From positions 2,379,501 through 2,443,500 of the forward strand of contig NZ_JAUSXS010000001.1 in the NCBI RefSeq assembly GCF_030816195.1: a DNA stretch of 64,000 bases. Reading direction: 5' to 3'. The notes under the pieces are model-generated. The model was given only the letters and a program-made list of their open reading frames with translations, ran no database searches and was not told the DNA's origin. Position 1 is the first letter of the stretch. Each line of letters begins with the position of its first letter. Below, one piece after another: positions 10,997-19,647 of this stretch. The translations under genes and the position numbers were made by a program. The stretch comes from Pseudomonas sp. W4I3. Its GTDB lineage: Bacteria > Pseudomonadota > Gammaproteobacteria > Pseudomonadales > Pseudomonadaceae.

Positions 10997-11022
10997 TCGT
11001 TCCCAGCTCTGCGTGGGAACGA
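10997..11022. repeat. CGTTCCCA-type palindrome between kdpB and kdpC
   Basis: TCGTTCCCA (10997-11005) and TGGGAACGA (11014-11022) are perfect inverted arms around GCTCTGCG. This differs from the GGGGGCTTG REP family elsewhere in the window and resembles the CGTTCCCACGC...GCGTGGGAACG repeat I recall from fluorescent pseudomonads. Confidence 0.75.
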
Positions 11023-11051
11023 TCCAATCGAGTCAATGTGAGGAGTTTGAA

Positions 11052-11597
11052 ATGACCAACATAATCCGCCCGGCCCTGAGCCTGCTGGTGCTCATGACCC
11101 TGATCACCGGCGTGGCCTATCCGCTGGTGGTGACCGGCGTCGCTCAGGTTGCTTTCCCGGAGCAGGCCAACGGCAGCCTCGTGCGCGATGCCAGCGGCAA
11201 GGTGCGCGGCTCCAGCCTGATCGCCCAGGATTTCAGCGGTGATGGCTGGTTCCATCCACGCCCCTCGGCCGGGGCATTCGCGACCGTCTCCAGCAGTGCC
11301 AGCAACCTGGGGCCGAGCAACCCCGCGCTGGCCACGCGTATCTTCGATGACGCAAATAAACAACAGGTGCCTGGCCAGGGGCCGGTGCCGTTGGCCTCGC
11401 TGACAACCTCCGGCAGCGGACTCGATCCGCACTTGCCACCACCGGCAATTGCCTATCAACTGGCGCGAGTGGCAGCGGCGCGGAATGTGCCGGTGTCGAC
11501 CTTGCAGCGGTTGCTGGATGAGCACATCGAAAGCCCGTTGGTGGGGCCACCGGTCGTCAACGTACTGGCACTGAACATGGCCCTGGAAAAACTCTAA
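11052..11597 (+). CDS. kdpC: KdpC, chaperone-like subunit of the Kdp ATPase
   Basis: The protein has 181 residues with one N-terminal membrane anchor ([19 protein letters not shown]). The periplasmic domain carries the conserved [17 protein letters not shown] and [13 protein letters not shown] blocks and the C-terminal DPHLPPPAI...RVAAARN...[18 protein letters not shown]. KdpC stabilises ATP binding by KdpB. GAGGAG before ATG 11052 sets the start; an in-frame upstream extension lacks a ribosome site. A REPIN follows. Confidence 0.96.
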   Translation: MTNIIRPALSLLVLMTLITGVAYPLVVTGVAQVAFPEQANGSLVRDASGKVRGSSLIAQDFSGDGWFHPRPSAGAFATVSSSASNLGPSNPALATRIFDDANKQQVPGQGPVPLASLTTSGSGLDPHLPPPAIAYQLARVAAARNVPVSTLQRLLDEHIESPLVGPPVVNVLALNMALEKL

Positions 11598-11603
11598 AAC
11601 CCT

Positions 11604-11690
11604 GTGGGAGGGGGCTTGCTCCCGATAGCGGAGTATCAGCAAACACTATTTCAGCTGAGCCACCGTTATCGGGAGCAAGCCCCCTCCCAC
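11604..11690. repeat. REPIN (inverted REP pair) between kdpC and kdpD
   Basis: GTGGGAGGGGGCTTGCTCCCGATA (11604-11627; 24 bases, here named only by its ends GTGGGAGG and CCCGATA) is repeated in inverse at 11667-11690. The two face each other across a 39-base spacer, the standard form of a REPIN mobilised by a RAYT transposase. Confidence 0.9.
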
Positions 11691-11742
11691 ATGTGATTTG
11701 CATTGAGCCTGACTACTTTGATACCTGAAGGACACTATCCGC

Positions 11743-14394
11743 ATGAGCGACTCCGGCCGCGCCGATGCCCTGCTAGCCGATCTGCCCCGCAACGGCCGTG
11801 GCCGGCTCAAAGTTTTCCTCGGCGCCGCCCCCGGCGTGGGCAAGACCTACGCCATGCTCCAGGCGGCCCACACCCAGCTGCGCCAGGGTGTGCCGCTGAT
11901 TGCCGGGGTGGTCGAAACCCACGGCCGTGCGGAAACCGAAGCGCTGCTCAGCGGCCTGCCGCAACAACCGTTGCTGCGCAGCGAATACCGTGGCGTGATG
12001 CTCGAAGAAATGGACCTCGACGGCTTGCTCGCCGCCAAGCCCAAGCTGGTGCTGGTCGACGAACTGGCCCATAGCAATGCACCCGGCAGCCGGCATGAAA
12101 AGCGCTGGCAGGACATTCAGGAATTGCTCGCTGCCGGCATCAACGTGTTCACCACCGTCAACGTCCAGCACCTGGAAAGCCTGAATGACCAGGTACGTGG
12201 CATCACCGGCGTGCAGGTGCGTGAAACCCTGCCGGACTGGGTGCTGCAAGAGGCTGACGAGCTGCTGCTGATCGACTTGCCGTCCCGCGAATTGCTCGAG
12301 CGTTTGCGCGACGGCAAGGTGTATGTGCCCGAACAGGCGCGTGCGGCCATCGATGCGTTTTTCACCCAGACCAACTTGATGGCCCTGCGCGAGCTGGCCA
12401 TGCAAACGGCTGCAGCCCATGTCGATGACGACCTGGCCCAAGGGTATCGCCAACTCGGCCAGGCTGCGCCGGCGGTACGTGGTCGTTTGCTGGTGGGTAT
12501 AGATGGCGACGCTCAAGCCGAACGTCTGGTGCGCCACGCCAGTCGAGTCGCCCAGCGTCGGCATCTGCCCTGGAGCCTGGTGCATGTCGATAACGGCCGT
12601 GCACGCGATGAGCAATCGCGCCTGCGCCTGCAAAACGCCCAGCAACTGGCCGAGCGGCTGGGTGGGGAAGTGGTGTTGCTGCGCGCTGGAGAAGTGGCCA
12701 AGACGCTGATCCAGCATGCCGCCGAACGCCGCGCGAGCCTGGTGCTGGTCGGGCAGTCGCGTATGCGCTGGCGTCGACGGCTGTTCGGCGGTGGCCTCGC
12801 CGCACGCTTGTTGCGCAACGCGCGGGGCCTGGAAATCAACGTGCTCGACAGCGACGATATTCCCGCACCGCCGCGCCTGCCGGATGCGCGTGGGCTGCGC
12901 TGGTTCGACTACGCCTTGGCCGTGCTGGCCACCGTTGTTGCGGCCGGCGTGGCCTGGGGCGTGTCCAGCGTATTGCCGTTGCCGAATATCTCGCTGGTGT
13001 TTCTCGCAGCGGTCCTGCTGGTGGCGGTGCGCAGCAGCCTGGGGCCTTCACTGGTGTGTGCGGCCTTGTCGTTCATGACCTACGACTTTCTGTTTATCCC
13101 GCCGAATTTTTCCTTTGCCATCCAGCGTGAGGAGGATGTCCTCACCCTGTTGTTTTTCCTGTTGATGGCGGCGCTCACCGGCAACCTGGCCGCCCGCCAA
13201 CGTCGGCAACTGCAGGCGCTGCGCGATACTCAGGAAGAAACCAGCGAACTGCTCGACCTGTCACGCAAGCTCACCGCCGCCACAGATCGCCAGGCCGTTG
13301 TCAGTGCGGCGGCGCATCACCTGCAAGGCTGGAATGACTTGGATGTGTGCCTGATCAATCGCGACAGCCAGGGCGGTTGGATGATCGAGACCGGCGGCCC
13401 GCTGAACCTTACCGAGGCCGAACGTGCCGCTGCCGACTGGGCTTGGCAGCACGATCAACCGGCAGGCAAAGGCACCGGCACCTTGCCATTTGGGCGTTGG
13501 TGGTGGTGGCCGTTGTCGGGTGAAGAGGGCCCGCTCGGCTTGCTGGGCGTCAGCGCGAAGGCCGGCATGGACTTGAGCGGCCAACGCCGCCGTCTGCTCA
13601 CGGCCTTGAGCCAGCCGCTGGCCCAGGCGCTGGCGCGGGCACAGCTGGGGCAGGAGTTGGAGTCCGCGCGTTTGCACGGCGAAACCGAACAATTGCGCAG
13701 CGCCTTGCTCGCCTCCGTATCCCACGATTTGCGCACGCCGCTGACCTCCATGCGCGGGAGTATCGACAGCCTGCTGGCGCTGGGCGAGGCAATCCCTTTG
13801 GAGGATCGTCGCGAATTGCTCGAAGGCACCCGCGACGAGGCCGAGCGCCTCGATCGCTATATCCAGAACCTGCTGGACATGACTCGCCTGGGCCACGGTG
13901 CGCTGAAGCTGGCCCGCGACTGGGTCTCGCCCGGCGATATCGTCGGCAGCGCCCTTGGCCGATTGCGCGCGGTGCTGGCACCGTTGCAGGTGAGTACCGA
14001 TGTACCGCCGGAGCTGCCGCTGCTCTACGTGCATGCGGCATTGATCGAGCAGGCTTTGGTCAATGTCATGGAAAACGCTGCGCGCTTTTCGCCGCCCCAG
14101 GGCCGTTTGCAATTGAGCGCCGGTATGGTGGACAACCAGTTGTTTTTCGCCGTGGCCGATGAGGGGCCGGGGATTCCCGAGGATGAGCGGGCAAAGATCT
14201 TCGACATGTTCTACACCGCTGCCCGAGGTGATCGGGGCGGGCAAGGCACCGGCCTCGGCTTGGCAATCTGCCAGGGTATGGTCGGCGCGCATGGCGGGCA
14301 TATCAGCGTGGCGGATGGCATTGACGGGCGGGGCACGTGCATCACTTTGTTTCTGCCATTGCCGACACAGCCTGCCGTGGAGCAAAACCTTTAG
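11743..14394 (+). CDS. kdpD: KdpD, osmosensitive K+ sensor histidine kinase
   Basis: The 883-residue protein has the KdpD N-terminal domain (about 20-230) with Walker A GAAPGVGKTY and LVDELAHSNAPGSRHEKRWQD. A universal-stress-like domain follows (about 245-370), then four closely spaced membrane segments (about 395-490), a GAF-like region, and the kinase core. The H-box SVSHDLRTPL has His661; NVMENAARFSP is the N box, and DEGPGIP and GTGLGLAI are the G boxes. It phosphorylates KdpE under K+ limitation. A REP arm overlaps its stop codon and a REPIN separates it from kdpE. Confidence 0.97.
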   Translation: MSDSGRADALLADLPRNGRGRLKVFLGAAPGVGKTYAMLQAAHTQLRQGVPLIAGVVETHGRAETEALLSGLPQQPLLRSEYRGVMLEEMDLDGLLAAKPKLVLVDELAHSNAPGSRHEKRWQDIQELLAAGINVFTTVNVQHLESLNDQVRGITGVQVRETLPDWVLQEADELLLIDLPSRELLERLRDGKVYVPEQARAAIDAFFTQTNLMALRELAMQTAAAHVDDDLAQGYRQLGQAAPAVRGRLLVGIDGDAQAERLVRHASRVAQRRHLPWSLVHVDNGRARDEQSRLRLQNAQQLAERLGGEVVLLRAGEVAKTLIQHAAERRASLVLVGQSRMRWRRRLFGGGLAARLLRNARGLEINVLDSDDIPAPPRLPDARGLRWFDYALAVLATVVAAGVAWGVSSVLPLPNISLVFLAAVLLVAVRSSLGPSLVCAALSFMTYDFLFIPPNFSFAIQREEDVLTLLFFLLMAALTGNLAARQRRQLQALRDTQEETSELLDLSRKLTAATDRQAVVSAAAHHLQGWNDLDVCLINRDSQGGWMIETGGPLNLTEAERAAADWAWQHDQPAGKGTGTLPFGRWWWWPLSGEEGPLGLLGVSAKAGMDLSGQRRRLLTALSQPLAQALARAQLGQELESARLHGETEQLRSALLASVSHDLRTPLTSMRGSIDSLLALGEAIPLEDRRELLEGTRDEAERLDRYIQNLLDMTRLGHGALKLARDWVSPGDIVGSALGRLRAVLAPLQVSTDVPPELPLLYVHAALIEQALVNVMENAARFSPPQGRLQLSAGMVDNQLFFAVADEGPGIPEDERAKIFDMFYTAARGDRGGQGTGLGLAICQGMVGAHGGHISVADGIDGRGTCITLFLPLPTQPAVEQNL

Positions 14395-14487
14395 GAGCGA
14401 GCTTGCTCGCGAAGGTCGTTAACGATAATGATGGCATCCTGAATGCACGCGGTGGCTGTAGTTTTTTCGCGAGCAAGCTCGCTCCTA
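14392..14487. repeat. REPIN overlapping the kdpD stop codon
   Basis: TAGGAGCGAGCTTGCTCGCG (from 14392) is mirrored by CGCGAGCAAGCTCGCTCCTA (to 14487). The first TAG of the left arm is the kdpD stop codon. This GAGCGAGCTTGCTCGC subtype recurs at 40656-40754. Confidence 0.9.
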
Positions 14488-14523
14488 CAATGGTTTGTTT
14501 TTTACGGATTTTGATTGGACACC

Positions 14524-15213
14524 ATGAGCCAGACCGCGACGATTCTAGTCATTGATGACGAACCGCAGATCCGCAAATTCCTGCGCATCAGCCTGGCCTC
14601 CCAGGGCTATAAGGTGATCGAAGCCGGCACCGGCAACGAAGGCCTCGCCCAGGCGGCATTGAGCAAGCCGGATTTACTCGTGCTCGACCTGGGCCTGCCC
14701 GATATGGACGGCCAGCAAGTGCTGCGCGAGTTTCGCGAATGGTCGACGGTGCCGGTACTGGTGCTGTCGGTACGGGCCAGCGAAGGCCAGAAGGTCGAAG
14801 CCCTTGATGGCGGCGCCAACGACTACGTAACCAAGCCCTTTGGCATCCAGGAGTTTCTCGCCCGTGTACGCGCGCTGTTGCGTCAGGCACCGGCGGGCGA
14901 GGCCCAGGAAGCGGCGTTGAATTTCGGCCCGCTGACGGTTGACCTGGCCTACCGCCGCGTCCTGCTGGACGGCGCCGAAGTGGCGTTGACCCGCAAGGAA
15001 TACGCAGTGCTGGCGCAACTGGCGCGGCATCCTGGGCGGGTGATTACCCAGCAGCAATTGCTCAAGGACATCTGGGGCCCGACTCATACCGAAGACAGCC
15101 ACTACCTGCGCATTGTAGTGGGGCATTTGCGCCAGAAGCTGGCGGATGATCCGACCCAGCCGCGGTTTATCGTGACGGAGGCGGGAGTGGGGTATCGGTT
15201 GCTGAATGCTTAG
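14524..15213 (+). CDS. kdpE: KdpE, response regulator of the kdp operon
   Basis: The 229-residue OmpR/PhoB-type regulator has a receiver domain with acidic pair Asp11-Asp12, phospho-acceptor Asp55 (LLVLDLGLP) and Lys in VTKPFG. The C-terminal winged helix carries LTRKEYAVLAQLARHPGRVIT and the final VTEAGVGYRL. ATG 14524 is preferred over TTG 14515 because receiver domains of this family start close to ATILVIDDEP. It activates kdpFABC; candidate sites lie at 6991-7046. Confidence 0.96.
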   Translation: MSQTATILVIDDEPQIRKFLRISLASQGYKVIEAGTGNEGLAQAALSKPDLLVLDLGLPDMDGQQVLREFREWSTVPVLVLSVRASEGQKVEALDGGANDYVTKPFGIQEFLARVRALLRQAPAGEAQEAALNFGPLTVDLAYRRVLLDGAEVALTRKEYAVLAQLARHPGRVITQQQLLKDIWGPTHTEDSHYLRIVVGHLRQKLADDPTQPRFIVTEAGVGYRLLNA

Positions 15214-15246
15214 GGCGAATAGAGTTTCGCTCTCTCAACTAACGCC

Positions 15247-15328
15247 ATCGCGGGCAAGCCCACTCCCACATTCGACCCCGTGCTCATGTTGAACCCGGTC
15301 CAATGGTGGGAGTGGGCTTGCCTGCGAT
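15247..15328. repeat. REPIN between kdpE and patatin gene
   Basis: ATCGCGGGCAAGCCCACTCC (from 15247) is paired in inverse with GGAGTGGGCTTGCCTGCGAT (to 15328). One mismatch separates the arms (GCGGGC against GCAGGC). Confidence 0.88.
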
Positions 15329-15353
15329 GGGGCCATCAGCAATGCCTACACTC

Positions 15354-16391
15354 TCAAGACTGCTCACTCTCATACCGATCCAACGTATCGCTGGCAATTT
15401 CCCGCCCCAACGCGATCAATTCAGGCGCCTTGTAGAACTCGAAAAACCGGCACACCCGCTTTGGCACGTTGATCAACACGTCTGGTGGGTAGCCGGCGAT
15501 TTTGTACTGCGCCAGTGACGTTTGCATTACCTCGAAACTCTGGTTGATCAGGTCCAGCAATGAGGCCGGCCCCACGTTGTCGATGATGAACGAGCCGGTG
15601 GCCGACTTAGGCGCACCGGGTTTTTCCGGCGCGGCGGCGGGTTGCTGGGATTCCGGCTCGGCGGACTCCAGCCACGGGTTGATCTCGGCGGCCTGGGCCT
15701 GCAAGGCTTCCTGTTCGAGCTTCATCAACTGCTCTGCCTGTTTGCGACGAAACGGCAAGTGTGAACCCAATGATTTGGCCAGGCTGTTGAAGCGGCTTTT
15801 GAAGGCTGGCGGGCGCTGGATTACCGGCAAATGGTAGTGCTTCTGGTTGGTGGCGTTGAGGTTGACGGCAATGATCAAGTCACAATGGCTCGACACCACC
15901 GGCACGATGGGCAGCGGGTTGAGCAAGCCGCCGTCCACCAGCATGCGGTTGCCCTGCATCACCGGCGTGAACAGGCTGGGGATCGCTGCCGAAGCGCGCA
16001 TGGCCTGGTGCAGGCAACCTTCCTGGAACCAGATTTCCTGTTGGTTGGTGAGGTCGGTGGCCACAGCGGTGTAGGGGATGCGCAGCGCTTCGATATTGAT
16101 TTCGCCGACGATCTTGCGGATCTGCCCGAATACCTTTTCGCCGCGAATCGCGCCCAGCCGAAAGCTCACATCCACCAGGCGCAAGACGTCGAGGTAATCG
16201 AGGCTTTCGATCCAGTTTCGGTACTCGTCCAGCTTGCCGGCCGCGTAGATCCCGCCGACCACGGCGCCCATCGAGCAGCCGGCAATGCAAGCGATGTCAT
16301 AGCCGCGTCGTTCGATTTCCTCGATCACCCCGATATGGGCGTAGCCCCTTGCTCCGCCGGAGCCCAGCACTAAGGCAACACGTTTCTTCAT
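15354..16391 (-). CDS. Patatin-like phospholipase (RssA/YchK type)
   Basis: This 345-residue protein has a patatin fold. The oxyanion loop GSGGARGYAHIG is at 10-21, the nucleophile elbow GCSMG has Ser40, and the catalytic Asp153 is in VDGGLLNPLP. The family includes RssA/YchK-like serine hydrolases acting on acyl lipids; no signal peptide is seen, so it should be cytoplasmic or membrane-associated. The C-terminal 150 residues are lower complexity, with a Pro/Ala/Glu linker (about 265-290) before a helical tail. ATG 16391 is preferred over an in-frame ATG ten codons upstream, because the fold begins at KKRVALVLG. Confidence 0.9.
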   Translation of the reverse strand: MKKRVALVLGSGGARGYAHIGVIEEIERRGYDIACIAGCSMGAVVGGIYAAGKLDEYRNWIESLDYLDVLRLVDVSFRLGAIRGEKVFGQIRKIVGEINIEALRIPYTAVATDLTNQQEIWFQEGCLHQAMRASAAIPSLFTPVMQGNRMLVDGGLLNPLPIVPVVSSHCDLIIAVNLNATNQKHYHLPVIQRPPAFKSRFNSLAKSLGSHLPFRRKQAEQLMKLEQEALQAQAAEINPWLESAEPESQQPAAAPEKPGAPKSATGSFIIDNVGPASLLDLINQSFEVMQTSLAQYKIAGYPPDVLINVPKRVCRFFEFYKAPELIALGREIASDTLDRYESEQS

Positions 16392-16608
16392 AACCAGACC
16401 CTTCGCAAAACAGATGCCCACAATGCACCCATCCAGGGGGCTGCTTCAATCCTCGGTGAGCCCTGGCAATATTTTTCCAGAATCGCGCCTGGGCTCGGGT
16501 ATGCTCTGGCAATAGGTACTGCGGTTTTCAGGCCAGGGACAAGGCACTTTTCCCTGTAGGTAACGTCTACAGGCTACGACAGATTTTGTATATTTTGAGG
16601 TGTCATCA

Positions 16609-16887
16609 ATGAAAGCCTGGATGTGTGTGCCTGTGATCCTGTTGGCCCTGGCTGGCTGTGCCGGGAAAACCGCGTACCGCGATAGCTGCGGGTCGCAGTT
16701 GGATGCCGCCTGGAAAGAACTGGACCTGGCCAAGGCCGAGGGTTTCGCCGGCACCGTCAGCTACTCCAAGGCGTTGTCGCTGTTGACCGGGGCCAAGACC
16801 CAGCAGCAATTCGAAGCGTTCGAAGGGTGCGCCAACAAGGCCGAGAAGGCGCGCTTCTATATCCGTGAGTCACGCGCCGGGCGTTGA
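16609..16887 (+). CDS. Small outer-membrane-type lipoprotein, unknown function
   Basis: The 92-residue protein has a lipobox LALAGC (Cys18 or nearby), so the mature protein is lipidated. The rest is helical, Lys/Ala/Glu rich, with a second Cys pair (DSCGSQ and FEGCANK) that could form a disulfide. TTGAGG at 16594-16599 is well spaced for ATG 16609; the upstream GTG abuts that site. Conserved in Pseudomonas by my recollection, with no assigned role. It precedes the CHAD gene by 46 bases and could be co-transcribed. Confidence 0.8.
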   Translation: MKAWMCVPVILLALAGCAGKTAYRDSCGSQLDAAWKELDLAKAEGFAGTVSYSKALSLLTGAKTQQQFEAFEGCANKAEKARFYIRESRAGR

Positions 16888-16933
16888 TGCATCAGCCCGC
16901 GACTGAGGTTTTACATCACAAGGGGAGGGCAGG

Positions 16934-17695
16934 ATGTCAGCGCTGGTCAATCAGTTAGTCGCTCAGGTCATTGGCCTGGAAGTAGGGTTACTGAGCTGCC
17001 AGGCTCGTCTTGCTGCCGTCACCGACGATGAAGCCTTGCACGATCTGCGCACCACGGTGCGCCGACTGCGCAGCCTGTTGCGTCCTTTGCGTGGGCTTCC
17101 GGGTGTGGAACAGCTGGAAGCGGCCGCCAGCGCCGTCGGCCAATTGACTACGCCGCTGCGTGACCGTGAGGTGCTGGCGGCGTACTTGCATCGGCAGGGT
17201 CACGATGCCGCGGCTGATCGGCGTCTGCGCCTGCAACCGGACGCTTATCGCCAGGTGGCGCAGAGCCCTGAGCTGGCGCACCTGCTGCTGATCCTCGATG
17301 CGTTTCCACGGTTCCTTCGCGCCTCCCAGCATCAGAAGTTGCTCAAGGGGTTGCGTTCGCGCATTCAGAAGCGCCTGGCCAAGCAATGCAAGACACTCGA
17401 TCACGCGCTGAAGGATCAGGAGCATGATCGCCACCGTTTGCGCCTGCTGATCAAACGCGTGCGCTATGCCGCTGAAGCCTATCCCGAGCTGGACAAACTG
17501 CCGGCCAACGCCCTGTCAGGCTTGAAAAAAGCCCAGGGCGCCCTGGGAGATTGGCATGACTGCTGGCAGTGGCTGATCCAGGCCGAGCACCAGGCTGACC
17601 TGCAACCCTGTATGGCGACCTGGCGTGCAACCATGGTCAAGGCCGAGGCGCGGGCGGATCGGGTGCTGGACAAGTTCAGCGCCAATTTCTTCTGA
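16934..17695 (+). CDS. CHAD-domain protein
   Basis: The 253-residue, strongly basic, helical protein belongs to the CHAD family (conserved histidine alpha-helical domain). The signature is LHDLRTTVRRLRSLLRPLR at about 35-53 and later RLRLLIKRVRYAAEAYPEL. CHAD domains bind inorganic polyphosphate and often target polyphosphate granules. It stands alone, without the CYTH triphosphatase domain often fused to it. GGGGAGGG precedes the ATG by seven bases. Role in polyphosphate storage is inferred from the family. Confidence 0.88.
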   Translation: MSALVNQLVAQVIGLEVGLLSCQARLAAVTDDEALHDLRTTVRRLRSLLRPLRGLPGVEQLEAAASAVGQLTTPLRDREVLAAYLHRQGHDAAADRRLRLQPDAYRQVAQSPELAHLLLILDAFPRFLRASQHQKLLKGLRSRIQKRLAKQCKTLDHALKDQEHDRHRLRLLIKRVRYAAEAYPELDKLPANALSGLKKAQGALGDWHDCWQWLIQAEHQADLQPCMATWRATMVKAEARADRVLDKFSANFF

Positions 17696-17784
17696 ACCGG
17701 TCCGGCTTTTGGCCGGAATAGGCGCTGTACCTGACGGGGGTGGTGGTTAAGATCCCTCATCGATTTTCTTGATGTGAGGTCGCC

Positions 17785-18582
17785 ATGCGCTTTAGTGATT
17801 TGCTCGACGCTGCCCGCAGCCAACCGCTGGATGTCACCATTCCCGCCGATTGGGCCCAAGGCCGCGCCACCTTTGGTGGTCTGGTCGCTGCATTGCAATA
17901 CGAAGCCTTGCGTGCACAAGTGCCGGCGGACCGACCGCTGCGTTCCTTGGCGATCACCTTCGTTGGCCCGGTAGCGCCCGATGTACCCGCCAGCTATCAA
18001 GTTGAAGTGTTGCGCGAAGGCAAGGCCGTCAGCCAATTGCTGGGTCGGGTGGTGCAGAACGGTGAAGTGGCGACGTTGGTCCAGGCCAGTTTCGGTGCGT
18101 CCCGCGAGTCGGAAATCGACGTCGCGAGCGAGCCGCCACCTGTGTTCAAACATTGGGATCAATGCCAGGAGCTGCCTTATATCAAAGGCGTCACGCCCGA
18201 ATTTATGCGCCACCTGGCAATGCGCTGGAGCGTCGGCGGCCTGCCGTTTACCGGCACTCAATCCCGCGAGATGGGCGGTTGGGTGCGTTTGCGTGGGGAT
18301 GTGAAAGAAGAGCCGCTGACCGAGGCACATATTCTTGCGCTGGTCGATGCCTGGCCGCCGGCTCTGCTCCCCTACCTCAAGAAACCGGCGCCGGGCAGCA
18401 CCCTGACCTGGACCATCGAATTCATCCAGCCACTGCAGCACCTGACCACCCTCGACTGGTGCCAATACCACGTCCACATCGAACACGCCCGCGACGGTTA
18501 TGGCCATGCCGCTGCCGCGCTCTGGAGCCCGACCGGTGAATTGATCGCCCTCAGCCGCCAGACTGTGGTGGTCTTCGCCTGA
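17785..18582 (+). CDS. Acyl-CoA thioesterase-like hotdog protein
   Basis: The 265-residue protein contains a double hotdog fold (TesB/4HBT_3 family): the first domain (about 12-110) has WAQGRATFGGLVAALQYEALR, and the second (about 150-262) has GHAAAALWSPTGELIALSRQTVVVF. Such proteins hydrolyse acyl-CoA in the cytosol; the substrate range is unknown. TGAGG precedes ATG 17785. It is convergent with the DUF962 gene, with three bases between stops. Confidence 0.86.
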   Translation: MRFSDLLDAARSQPLDVTIPADWAQGRATFGGLVAALQYEALRAQVPADRPLRSLAITFVGPVAPDVPASYQVEVLREGKAVSQLLGRVVQNGEVATLVQASFGASRESEIDVASEPPPVFKHWDQCQELPYIKGVTPEFMRHLAMRWSVGGLPFTGTQSREMGGWVRLRGDVKEEPLTEAHILALVDAWPPALLPYLKKPAPGSTLTWTIEFIQPLQHLTTLDWCQYHVHIEHARDGYGHAAAALWSPTGELIALSRQTVVVFA

Positions 18583-18585
18583 TCC

Positions 18586-18948
18586 TCAATATCGGTGGCG
18601 CTGGCGCCAGGCACGCCACCAGCCACCGCTGAGTACAAAGCGCGGAAACGTGACGAACTGCTCGACCACCAGGCGTTGCATCGCATCTTTGCGGTCACTG
18701 AACGGCTCACTCGTCTGGGCTTCCAGGCTATGGCCGTGACGCTGCAGCGCCAGGCCTGCCAGAATGCCGATCACGCCGACAGCCAAACTCACCAGACTCA
18801 GGCTGAACACACCGGAAACGATCAACAGGAAGCCGATGATGAACAGCGGCACGGCGATCAGGTGCAAGGCCAGGTTGGCGGGGTGTTGATGATTTTGTGG
18901 GTAATTACGCCATTGCCAGGCGGGGAGATTGGGGTGACGTTTGCCCAT
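18586..18948 (-). CDS. DUF962 / Mpo1-like membrane protein
   Basis: The 120-residue protein has two hydrophobic segments (about 26-47 and 50-68). The histidine pattern NYPQNHQHPANLALHLIAVP and RHGHSLEAQTSEPF fits DUF962, which includes the yeast Fe-dependent dioxygenase Mpo1 acting on 2-hydroxy fatty acids. Three to four histidines suitable for iron are present. The bacterial role is undefined. Basic N- and C-termini point to the cytoplasm. Confidence 0.72.
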   Translation of the reverse strand: MGKRHPNLPAWQWRNYPQNHQHPANLALHLIAVPLFIIGFLLIVSGVFSLSLVSLAVGVIGILAGLALQRHGHSLEAQTSEPFSDRKDAMQRLVVEQFVTFPRFVLSGGWWRAWRQRHRY

Positions 18949-19064
18949 GGTGGTGAATCCTCTGTCCGTTGAAACAACTTGGACAGAGTGTAGGTTGGGG
19001 GTGGCGGGTCGGCGAATTGGGGTTGGCTATGGAAGCCATAGAGAGTAATTCCGGTGCACGCCCG

Positions 19065-19454
19065 TTAAGCCCAAATGACACAGTCGTGATCATCCATGTG
19101 TACTAGGAACGTAAGTTTTCTATCCGTTACCCAGAATGGATATCCCGAGGTCTCACCTAAAATAGATGTGATATCGCGCGCGCAGTCGATTTCCCAACCT
19201 TTATATGTTGAGTCAAATACTAGGAGAAACAGATTTTTTTCGTCAATGCGATGCTGTATTTCTTTCCAGAAGTCAGGGTTGTGCTCGGTGCTTTTCTCGT
19301 TTATTTCGACGGCGTCAAGAACGTTGCTTTGAAACTTGAAAAAATGTTTCGTGAGAGCAGTTACCACGGTTGTTAGCTCCTCCGGCCCAAGTTTTTTGGC
19401 GTTTATAGCCAATGTTATGCAGGCTTCGTCTATTTCCTTTTCGAGGTAATTCAT
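19065..19454 (-). CDS. Unknown AT-rich protein, candidate orphan immunity gene
   Basis: The 129-residue acidic protein (about MNYLEKEIDEACITLAINAK to HMDDHDCVIWA) has no signal or membrane segment and I do not recognise the family. Its base composition is visibly more AT-rich than the genes before 19.0 kb, like the RHS tip region. ATG 19454 overlaps the stop codon (TGATG) of an upstream 43-codon open fragment. That overlap is the usual arrangement for a toxin tip followed by its immunity gene, so this may protect against a toxin that has been displaced and lost. Function inferred from context only. Confidence 0.65.
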   Translation of the reverse strand: MNYLEKEIDEACITLAINAKKLGPEELTTVVTALTKHFFKFQSNVLDAVEINEKSTEHNPDFWKEIQHRIDEKNLFLLVFDSTYKGWEIDCARDITSILGETSGYPFWVTDRKLTFLVHMDDHDCVIWA

Positions 19455-19585
19455 CACAAGGTACCAATCTTAGATCGGGTAACGAGGACCAGCTTTAGAA
19501 GTATATGGCCTCTTTTTGCGCTACCGCCCGCTCTTTTGCCTAGAGGTTGATAAACAATATTAGGCGATTTCGGACATGTTTTTGA
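19454..19585 (-). pseudogene. Possible remnant of a displaced RHS toxin tip
   Basis: After a TAA, 43 codons are open (starting SKTCPKSPNIVYQPLGKRAG), ending in TGA whose A is the first base of the next gene's ATG. The opening TCPKSPN resembles the position just after the DPLGLN junction of the live RHS protein (DPLGLNTCPGDD). There is no start codon or ribosome site, so it would be a relic of a C-terminal toxin exchanged by recombination. Weak evidence on sequence alone; the coupling to 19454 is what makes it notable. Confidence 0.35.
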
Positions 19586-19647
19586 TTATGGAAAGTCTGG
19601 ATTATCAATGCTAATTTTTCTGCTTCTCTATCTAGGATCTCTTTAAT

